Below are positions 7,311 through 13,558 of a DNA stretch of 17,810 bases, piece by piece. The stretch spans positions 1-17,810 of the forward strand of contig JAUVXQ010000015.1 in NCBI GenBank assembly GCA_030603505.1, written 5' to 3'. Within the stretch, counting starts at the first letter, position 1. Every line of letters begins with the position of its first letter. Under the pieces are notes generated by a model that was given only the letters and a program-made list of their open reading frames with translations, did not search any database and was not told where the DNA came from. The position numbers and the translations under genes are program-made. The stretch is from Candidatus Heimdallarchaeota archaeon (GTDB lineage: Archaea > Asgardarchaeota > Heimdallarchaeia > Heimdallarchaeales > Heimdallarchaeaceae).

Positions 7311-7367
7311 TTACGACAAAACGGCATTTATTCGAACAAAGCTTATTAGTAGTCGTAACACTAATAA
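7311..7367. repeat. two interlocking inverted repeats upstream of the DoxX gene
   Basis: TTACGAC (7311-7317) pairs with GTCGTAA (7352-7358), and TTATTAGT (7343-7350) pairs with ACTAATAA (7360-7367). The right arm of the first pair lies in the loop of the second, so the two hairpins exclude one another. The block lies between the stop of the interrupted surface-protein gene and the DoxX promoter, and could be a 3' end structure of the former or an operator of the latter. Confidence 0.35.
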
Positions 7368-7392
7368 CAAAAAAGAAAAGGAAGAAAAGGGG

Positions 7393-8286
7393 TTAATTTC
7401 TCCTTCTATAAATGACCACTAAACCAATGAAAAGAAGACTTACTATTGAAAATGACCAGTTGTATGGAGCATCGGTAGCAAGTGTTATACTTTCTGCAAT
7501 GAAGTTGATAGTACGATCATCTATGTCTATAGAACCTTCTACTTCTGTTCTGTCATAATATGTGTATGTGTAAGCTAGATAGGATAAGAATCCTGTTTCT
7601 ATATCAAATCTTGCTTCAGATGTTATTGTGATTGTTCTTTCATTCTTTTCCCAATCTAATGAATCTGTTAAATCATCTTCTTTTGTGTCGATAGTTGATT
7701 CCATTTTAATAATCCATGTTTTTGCATTTAGAGATGAAGATTGCTTATAAATTGAATGAGTATAGTCATAATAATTCACCGATATGTCTTCATCCTTCGA
7801 TTCAGATGAAGATTGATAGAATGTGTTTTCCATCAGTTGAAAACTGTTGTATGTCCTTGTAACATTTGTATAAGTTGTAGGTTGGAGGAAGAAATGGCCA
7901 GACTAGATGAAAGTAACTATTTCAACATCATCAGTAGCTTTTGTCTTATATTCACCATTTAAGTAAAAGTCACACCAAGTTATTGACTGGTTTAATAGTT
8001 GAGTTGGGTCACCATTAGTTATGGCATTAATGTCTTGAGTAATATTAATTGAAAATATGTCTCCAATTTCTAAGGAATCATTTCCAAAGTCCAAGAAAGA
8101 TAGACTTAGATAGGGTCCAGATGTAGATAATGTTGTTACTTCCCATGCATATGATGCGCCAGATTGTAACGTGGTTAGATATGATGTGCCCATTTGTCCT
8201 TGTACAAGTGTCATCGTCGAAAATATGCTTACAAAGAATAATCCAAGAACAATGGTTGATATCATGTTAAATTTTAAAGACTTCAT
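7393..8286 (-). CDS. secreted, C-terminally anchored surface protein interrupted by one in-frame TAG
   Basis: Two open pieces in the same frame, 7903-8286 (127 codons) and 7393-7833 from its first ATG, are separated by nothing but a TAG at codon 128; from that TAG on, the frame stays open to the second piece. Read together they give one protein of about 297 residues. It has a signal peptide (basic start, hydrophobic stretch, TLVQGQ near residue 31), a beta-rich extracellular body with NxS/T sites, and a C-terminal helix FSIVSLLFIGLVVIY closed by RRRN. The first piece alone lacks an anchor, and the second lacks a signal peptide and ribosome site, so neither makes sense alone. AGGAGA seven bases before ATG 8286 is a strong ribosome site. 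Function is unknown. The TAG may be a recent nonsense mutation (for example from TGG), a sequencing error, or a read-through codon. Confidence 0.6.
7903..7905 (-). other. in-frame TAG codon within the surface-protein gene
   Basis: Codon 128 of the frame beginning at 8286 is TAG. It is followed by 24 sense codons up to the next ATG (7833) and then the rest of the frame to TAA at 7393-7395. TAG is used as an ordinary stop elsewhere in the window (second tiny ORF at 13354-13356, helicase at 16608-16610), so wholesale reassignment is unlikely. Confidence 0.65.
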
Positions 8287-8525
8287 TCTATTTTCTCCTA
8301 TTATTTTAGAGCTTTCTCGTTTGCAGAGTAAGCATTAATATAATTAGTATGGATATAACTATAAATATCTTTGTTGTGGAGAATTGACTTTGTTTCATAG
8401 ATCATTATTTTACAAGTGGTTTTGGACAAGATTTGATGAATTTGACTAACAGTGTGTAAATGTCAACTTTAATTGTTTAAATGTAAGTGTTAATATAGAA
8501 AAATGCTGATTAGTAATTGGTATAT

Positions 8526-9572
8526 ATGTTTAATAAAAACAAAATTTTACTGGTTGGGGTATTAACCATTTTGATAATGAGTTCCATATCCACATCATTC
8601 TTGGTTTCAGCAAAGAAAAACGATCCAGGTGTAAATGATAGAGAAGGGTCAACCTTTATTGAAACAGACTTTTTGTCTATGAAATTACATGAAGGAAAAC
8701 CCGATATGATGTTCTGGTTAGTAAATAGTTCTGAAGGGAAAAAGATGCCTGTTTTTCATGTTTCCTTTACTCATATAGCTGAATTATTTGGTGATGATCT
8801 ATTGGTACATAATATGGGTGAATTAAGCGGCGAAGCTTTCAATTTAGCCTCTTCATCTTTTGATTGGACACTTACTAAAGAAACACTCACAAATGAAGTT
8901 AGAGGAACTATTACATCAGATATTCTTGAAAATGGCGCAACAATTTCTTTTGTTTTCCACGTATATCTAGAAGATATATTGATTACAGAAGAAATAAATG
9001 AAACAAATACTATAATCACAACAACCTATCAGATTAAGTCTGTTTCCGAGATTAAGTTTGATATTATTGTTGACAATTGGACTTTTAGTCCTGAAGCTAC
9101 AGGTTTAGTTTTTGCAGTTAAGATTCATGAACTGGCTTATAAACATAGGGTACAAGCAAGTGATGGGGTGAATGTTACTGAAGATGGTTACGAAAAACCA
9201 GCGAATGCTACTAAAAATGAGAATAAGCATGGTATAGAATTTTACGATGAGTCAGACGGAAGATCAAGCTACTTTACATGGGTACCAACAGCTCAAGTTT
9301 ATGATACTGAAGATAGCATAGTTTCGGAAGTAAATGTAACTTCATCAATGAACAATGATGGTTTTGATGAAGACTTTGGAAAAGGCAAGAAATTCGGTAG
9401 GGATTTCATAAACTTATTCTTGTCCTATCCTAATTATGGTGATGGACTGAAAATGGTACATGATCCAACTATAGGAATAGATCAAGGTTTAAATCCTGTT
9501 GTTATTGTAGTAGCAGTAGCCGCTGGTATAACCTTAGTTGCACTAGTCGCTGTAGTAGTAAAAAGAAGATAA
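8526..9572 (+). CDS. secreted surface protein with C-terminal membrane anchor
   Basis: 348 residues from ATG 8526; the frame could start three codons earlier at a TTG, but the ATG gives a standard signal peptide (FNKNK, then a hydrophobic run, SFLVSA at 23-28 before a likely cut). The body is rich in Thr, Ser, Asp and Glu with several NxS/T glycosylation sites, and alternates short beta strands. A gap rich in Asp and Gly (NNDGFDEDFGKGKK) and the segment NYGDGLKMVHDPTIGID precede the final helix, NPVVIVVAVAAGITLVALVA, followed by KRR. This is the layout of an archaeal cell-surface protein held by one C-terminal helix. I do not recognise the body domain. It is divergent from the interrupted surface-protein gene across about 240 nt and may be co-regulated with it. 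Confidence 0.75.
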   Translation: MFNKNKILLVGVLTILIMSSISTSFLVSAKKNDPGVNDREGSTFIETDFLSMKLHEGKPDMMFWLVNSSEGKKMPVFHVSFTHIAELFGDDLLVHNMGELSGEAFNLASSSFDWTLTKETLTNEVRGTITSDILENGATISFVFHVYLEDILITEEINETNTIITTTYQIKSVSEIKFDIIVDNWTFSPEATGLVFAVKIHELAYKHRVQASDGVNVTEDGYEKPANATKNENKHGIEFYDESDGRSSYFTWVPTAQVYDTEDSIVSEVNVTSSMNNDGFDEDFGKGKKFGRDFINLFLSYPNYGDGLKMVHDPTIGIDQGLNPVVIVVAVAAGITLVALVAVVVKRR

Positions 9573-9587
9573 CTTCTTTCTTCTTCC

Positions 9588-9636
9588 TTTTTTTACATCA
9601 TTCTCTTCCATTTTTGTTAAATTTCAAATAAAAAAA
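9588..9636. terminator. facing oligo-T terminators between convergent genes
   Basis: A T7 run at 9588-9594 follows the plus-strand surface-protein gene, and an A7 run at 9630-9636 reads as oligo-T for the minus-strand membrane-protein gene. Each lies 16-30 nt after its stop codon, which fits archaeal oligo-T termination in both directions. Confidence 0.4.
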
Positions 9637-9659
9637 GTGAATAGATAGAGCAATTTTTT

Positions 9660-10220
9660 TTACTCCAATTCGAGTAAAAAGTCTACAACTCTAAATATCA
9701 TAGCTAATGGCGTTATTACAGCTACTACACCACATATTATTCCAACAACCAATACTACTGTAGAATTATTTACATAGGTGATACCGAAGTAAATTCCACC
9801 GAAAATTACTATCACTATCGCAAATTGGAATAAAATCTTCCATGTAGCAGTGTAAGCTTTGAAGAATCCCAATGGTTTAGCAATTCTATCGTTTCTAGAT
9901 CCCGTGAAGAGGAATGCAGCTGCAAAACCCATGATAACAAGTACCGCAGCAACTCCAATTATGTACAAACCATAATGAAATTCTACATCCAAAATACTCA
10001 TTGGATCATCCATTAAATCAGTCACAAAACCAGTAAAATCAAAGCCATCTTTCTGAGCTAAATAATAACCCAAATAGCCTAAACCACCAGCAATGATATT
10101 ATATACAATTGACATGACAAGCAAGATAACTGATTGCTTGTAAGCATCAAAAACGTCCTCAATAAAGGAATCATCACCAGTTTTTGGAGTTTTTTCTTTT
10201 TTGTCTTTCTTAGGTGTCAT
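9660..10220 (-). CDS. four-helix membrane protein of unknown function
   Basis: 186 residues. The first 28 are hydrophilic and Lys/Asp-rich (TPKKDKKEKTPKTGDD) and probably cytoplasmic. Four hydrophobic segments follow at about 30-55, 85-107, 127-147 and 152-174, and the C-terminus VVDFLLELE is acidic. A loop with RNDRIAKPLGFFKAYTATWK sits between helices 2 and 3. There is no recognised family and no catalytic motif. The start at ATG 10220 is well supported: GGTGA lies four bases ahead (10225-10229 read on the minus strand) and GTTTATATGC, a TATA element, is about 35 nt upstream (10251-10260). This promoter lies inside the open frame of the receptor-like gene on the other strand. Confidence 0.7.
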   Translation of the reverse strand: MTPKKDKKEKTPKTGDDSFIEDVFDAYKQSVILLVMSIVYNIIAGGLGYLGYYLAQKDGFDFTGFVTDLMDDPMSILDVEFHYGLYIIGVAAVLVIMGFAAAFLFTGSRNDRIAKPLGFFKAYTATWKILFQFAIVIVIFGGIYFGITYVNNSTVVLVVGIICGVVAVITPLAMIFRVVDFLLELE

Positions 10221-12866
10221 ATAGTCACCGAAATTTATGATATCTTGCTTGCATATAAACTCAACGTCATTTTATCATCTGGTGTCCACGAAATTGAAAC
10301 TAATACCTCTGTAGCTATTACTTTTAATAATATGTATAAATTTTCCAAACTAGAATCAGCTTTTTCTGTCTTTAGTGCGAGCAATTCTACATATTGGGAA
10401 TATACAATAGATTGGTATTTGGGGTGGGAAACAAACTATGTAACAAATACTTCAATGTACAATGTTAATCGCACTTTTTACATAGAAACCCCACTTGATT
10501 GGAATGATAATTATGCTTTGTTATACAATTATGCACTTGTAGATACTGGTTATAGGAACACAGATGGTTATCTGATTTGGGTTAGAGATGTAATAATACC
10601 CGGTTTTTGGATAATGGTTACTTCTAGTCCTAATTATGTTTACAATCTGAATCTTCAAAACGAGAATCAAGAAGAAACTAACACCTATTATCTAGGTTTT
10701 TGGGATTCTGATGAATCACCTGCTATAGGTTACCAAGGTTCAACATTAACAACAGAAGCTTTTGTGAGAGGGAAAAATGTTGAGACAGGGATTCCATTAA
10801 TTGAACTAAGCGGTACAATGAATGTTACAGTGTTCAATCATACAGGTCAAATCATCTCTATTAACAATTCTTTACCTTCTAATTTAATTTACAATGATAC
10901 AACATCCTATAGTATGGCTGGTTTGATAAATATAGGTGATGGAAGATATTTTGCAGATATCTCGTTTGACCCATCTGTTTATGGAACAGAGCAACCTGGT
11001 TATAGAACTGTCGTTGTATTCTGGCAAAATGGAACGGAAGTGGGGATTTTCGCAGAGACCATTATTGTAAAAGCGCAAACACATTTTCTAGGAGGAGTTG
11101 AAATACTTCCAGGAACAGGCGCTTATACTTTGAGTGGTGATGTGATAAGAATCGGTGGTGACAATCTAACTTTTGTGATATTGTTCATATCGGTAACAGA
11201 ACCCTTTTTCACCTCTTATAGTCTGATTCCTGATGCTACTGTTAATTATAAAACTGACTGGATAGAGGGATTTTTGGAAATAGATCCAATTTTACTTTAT
11301 CTTTTTTTTGGATCAATTGACATAAATATTGAACCTGGGGAATATATCTTTACTTTATTGACAAATAGTATTTTCTACATGAATTATGAGTTAGAGTTTA
11401 CATTACACGTGTATCACAGAATCACTATGGAAGTAGAGTCGCTGGTATTATACTCACATTATGGAGAAGATGTCACAACGAGTTTCTATTTATTCAATTC
11501 AACTTTTGGAGAGAATAGTTCACTTTCTCCAGATAATTTGCTAATATATTTAGATGGAGAGTTGCTCGACGATCCATCTGATTACTCATATAAAATTAAT
11601 TTAGGATATGTTAATTTAACAATTCATACATCTAGTTTGGAAAAAGATTTACTACCTGATAGTTATGAAATAATTGTAAAAGTTAATAAAACTGGATTTA
11701 TTAGCGATTATTCTACCACTAGTGCGAATTTTGCTCTTTCTTGGAATGTTTTAATAGCTGGAATAACTGTTGATGTTCTCCCCTCAGCTTCTGAAATACC
11801 AAAAGGTAATAATGCTACAGTAGCATTTCGTTTATCTAACAGTTTTACTGGAGAACCAATAATTGGAGCTGATATTAACGTGTTCTTATCAGAACCAGAT
11901 ATTAATTATACAGTAGTTGATGAGGGAACAGGAATTTACTATATCGATATGTATAATTTAGAAACTTCAAATTCAACATTAGAAATCTCTGTTTCGTGCT
12001 CAAAGGATGGATATACATCTGTAAGTAATTTTCAAATTAAAATATTAGAGATTAAGTCCACTAATTATTTGTTGCTAGTTGTTTCAATAAGTTCAGCATT
12101 TACAGTTCTTCTTATTGTTATTCTAGCAATTCTCTATTATAGGCGTAAAAGAAGGCAGCGAGCTATAGAATTCGATGTACAATTGAAGAAAGTCGGAGAA
12201 ATATATACTACAGTGGCTTCTCTTCAAAAAATCATCATGTCACTTACTGATTCAAGCCTTCCAATCCATGAATATAATATAAATTCAAAAATACAAGCTG
12301 ATAGCGTTATTATCTCTGGTTTCTTAAAAGCTGGAGAAACGATGATAGAAGAGATAAGTGGAGAAACCATTATCGGTGAGAATGAGGATGTATTAGTTAT
12401 ACAGGCACTGAATTATAGACAATTTAAAGTCACCTCAATTATCGGAGTTCACTATACAATCTATTGTTTCACTACAAAACCCTTCTCAACTGAACTTTAT
12501 CAAGGATTACGCGACTTCGGAGAGTGGTTCCAAGAAACCTTTAAAGAAAGAGCTATAGACTGGGATGGCGATAATACAATTTTCAGGGATCGGGGTGACG
12601 AAATCGAGTATAGACTATTTAAATATCTAAAATTATGGTTAGTACATTCACTTGTTCATGATAGTACAGCTGCAGAGATTGGTTTAAGAAAAGACACTTT
12701 GAGCAGACAAATAGTTGATTTGTTTATACTAAAAGAAAATGAAGGTGCAGAAGTAAAATTATCTGTTACAGAAATTATTGAACATTTTAGAAACAATTCT
12801 AAAGAAGAAGTCATTTTTCATCTTTTGAAGCAAGAAAATCTAGGTGTTCTTAAAGGTATTTCGTAA
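10134..12866 (+). CDS. large receptor-like membrane protein with cytoplasmic longin/roadblock-like region
   Basis: The open frame of 910 codons has a long beta-rich extracellular part (to about residue 640) with many NxS/T sites and Ig-like repeats (a block such as TVDVLPSASEIPKGNNATV near 545). One membrane helix follows at about 645-668, then RRKRRQR as stop-transfer, then about 240 cytoplasmic residues. Within these, residues 689-805 (LPIHEYN, ADSVIISGFLKAGETMIEEI, NYRQFKVTSIIGVHY, TKPFSTELYQGLRDFGEWF) read like a profilin-like longin or roadblock fold, common in Asgard signalling proteins; this is inference. A helical C-terminal region completes it. The start is doubtful. TTG 10134 lies inside the opposite gene, and its hydrophobic stretch FWSFFFFVFL may only be the complement of that gene's Lys-rich start. 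Other starts (TTG 10245, ATG 10332) give no signal peptide. It may be 5'-truncated. Confidence 0.75.
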   Translation: MLVSIKNVLNKGIITSFWSFFFFVFLRCHIVTEIYDILLAYKLNVILSSGVHEIETNTSVAITFNNMYKFSKLESAFSVFSASNSTYWEYTIDWYLGWETNYVTNTSMYNVNRTFYIETPLDWNDNYALLYNYALVDTGYRNTDGYLIWVRDVIIPGFWIMVTSSPNYVYNLNLQNENQEETNTYYLGFWDSDESPAIGYQGSTLTTEAFVRGKNVETGIPLIELSGTMNVTVFNHTGQIISINNSLPSNLIYNDTTSYSMAGLINIGDGRYFADISFDPSVYGTEQPGYRTVVVFWQNGTEVGIFAETIIVKAQTHFLGGVEILPGTGAYTLSGDVIRIGGDNLTFVILFISVTEPFFTSYSLIPDATVNYKTDWIEGFLEIDPILLYLFFGSIDINIEPGEYIFTLLTNSIFYMNYELEFTLHVYHRITMEVESLVLYSHYGEDVTTSFYLFNSTFGENSSLSPDNLLIYLDGELLDDPSDYSYKINLGYVNLTIHTSSLEKDLLPDSYEIIVKVNKTGFISDYSTTSANFALSWNVLIAGITVDVLPSASEIPKGNNATVAFRLSNSFTGEPIIGADINVFLSEPDINYTVVDEGTGIYYIDMYNLETSNSTLEISVSCSKDGYTSVSNFQIKILEIKSTNYLLLVVSISSAFTVLLIVILAILYYRRKRRQRAIEFDVQLKKVGEIYTTVASLQKIIMSLTDSSLPIHEYNINSKIQADSVIISGFLKAGETMIEEISGETIIGENEDVLVIQALNYRQFKVTSIIGVHYTIYCFTTKPFSTELYQGLRDFGEWFQETFKERAIDWDGDNTIFRDRGDEIEYRLFKYLKLWLVHSLVHDSTAAEIGLRKDTLSRQIVDLFILKENEGAEVKLSVTEIIEHFRNNSKEEVIFHLLKQENLGVLKGIS

Positions 12867-13046
12867 CTATTTAGTTTAAAATCTATTAAAATATTTCTTC
12901 TTTATTTTTTGTACTTATATGTTTTAGAGGATAACTCTTCACTTTTTTCAATATTAACCATCCGGTTTATAGTATTAGAATATTGGTTTTATGATTCAAT
13001 TTGGAAGAATTTGCTTAAAACTTCAGAGTTAGGCTGTAAAACAAGT

Positions 13047-13073
13047 GAATTTTAAAATTCCTTATTAAATAAG
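13047..13073. promoter_or_regulatory. two adjacent palindromes at the likely promoter of the tiny-gene array
   Basis: GAATTTTAAAATTC (13047-13060) is a perfect 14-bp palindrome containing a TATA-like TTTTAAAA core. It is followed immediately by CTTATTAAATAAG (13061-13073), symmetric about its middle base. They lie 29-55 nt ahead of the first tiny ORF, where a promoter is expected, so a dimeric factor could compete with TBP. No experimental start site is known. Confidence 0.4.
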
Positions 13074-13101
13074 ACTCCATGGTAAGTATAGGTGCAAAAA
13101 A

Positions 13102-13221
13102 ATGGTTAAAAAAACATCTCAAAAACTGGAAAACGAACATGAACAAGAATACGGAAAACAATACAATAGTATTGAACGCTTAACTCAAGTAGTTAAACTA
13201 CAATTACTAGGTGCAATTTAA
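13102..13221 (+). CDS. tiny protein A of a three-gene tandem array (39 residues)
   Basis: A 39-codon frame beginning MVKKTSQKLENEHEQEYG and ending SIERLTQVVKLQLLGAI, stop TAA. GGTGC lies six bases before the ATG within ATAGGTGCAAAAAA, and the same leader precedes the third copy. It aligns over its whole length with the next ORF: 28 of 39 residues are identical, and of 18 codons that differ, seven are synonymous, so the frame looks like real protein under selection. The N-terminal half is charged (Lys, Glu, Gln) and the C-terminal half can form one amphipathic helix. There is no signal peptide and no cysteine. I know no family for it. Its own frame competes with an overlapping 34-codon frame from ATG 13079, which has no such support. 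Confidence 0.7.
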   Translation: MVKKTSQKLENEHEQEYGKQYNSIERLTQVVKLQLLGAI

Positions 13222-13233
13222 TAGGTGATAAAA

Positions 13234-13356
13234 ATGGTCAAAAAAATATTTCAAAAACTGGAAAACGGATATGAACAAAAATATGGAAAACAATACTATA
13301 GTATTGAAATGCTAACAAATCTAGTCAGACTACAATTAGTAGGCGCAATAAAATAG
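13234..13356 (+). CDS. tiny protein B of the tandem array (40 residues)
   Basis: A 40-codon frame, MVKKIFQKLENGYEQKYG to SIEMLTNLVRLQLVGAIK, stop TAG. It starts 12 nt after the stop of protein A and has GGTGAT seven to ten bases ahead, a perfect match to the archaeal 16S tail, so the two are probably translated from one message. Nucleotide identity to A is about 82% over the coding part (21 differences in 117 positions), with changes concentrated so that the helix pattern is kept; Leu, Val and Ile exchange for one another. This points to a tandem duplication followed by selection on the protein. Net charge is more basic than A (extra Lys at 16 and at the end). Function unknown. Confidence 0.7.
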   Translation: MVKKIFQKLENGYEQKYGKQYYSIEMLTNLVRLQLVGAIK

Positions 13357-13366
13357 GTGCAAAAAA

Positions 13367-13492
13367 ATGTACATATCCACAGCTCAAAGATCAAATAAAA
13401 ACGAAAAAACGGCAACTTACCAAAGTTCAAGAAAATTGAATCAAATAGAAATGCTCTCCAAAACTGTACGATTTCAGTTAATTGGTAATTAA
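13367..13492 (+). CDS. tiny protein C of the tandem array (41 residues)
   Basis: A 41-codon frame starting ten bases after the stop of B, with TAGGTGCAAAAAA ahead of its ATG as in A. The N-terminal 23 residues (MYISTAQRSNKNEK and onward) differ from A and B and are rich in Ser, Asn and Lys. The C-terminal part NQIEMLSKTVRFQLIGN keeps the shared pattern IE-[RM]-L-[ST]-x2-V-[KR]-[LF]-QL-[LVI]-G. The conserved part is therefore the C-terminal helix, and the front is free to vary, an arrangement that could mark a variable-specificity front on a shared module. A 9-bp hairpin begins three bases after the TAA. Function unknown; no homologue is recognised. Confidence 0.65.
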   Translation: MYISTAQRSNKNEKTATYQSSRKLNQIEMLSKTVRFQLIGN

Positions 13493-13494
13493 TC

Positions 13495-13532
13495 GACTCT
13501 GTTGAATACTAACAGAGTCAGCAACTGTTTTT
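13495..13532 (+). terminator. hairpin and T-run closing the tiny-gene array
   Basis: GACTCTGTT (13495-13503) and AACAGAGTC (13511-13519) form a perfect 9-bp stem with a seven-base loop, and a T-run follows about eight bases later. It starts three bases after the stop of protein C. It may end the array transcript or protect its 3' end. The FAD-oxidase gene converges on it from the other side, so it could serve both. Confidence 0.5.
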
Positions 13533-13558
13533 AAAAAGAATTTATAGTAAAACATGCA

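Noticed and set aside
7393..7833. Second piece of the surface protein as an independent gene from ATG 7833
   Set aside because: No ribosome site and no signal peptide although it ends in a surface-type anchor helix; the frame continues unbroken up to the TAG, so it is part of one gene.
13079..13183. 34-codon frame from ATG 13079 overlapping tiny protein A
   Set aside because: The A/B comparison supports the frame starting at 13102 (synonymous changes, shared GGTG leader); the alternative frame has no counterpart ahead of B.
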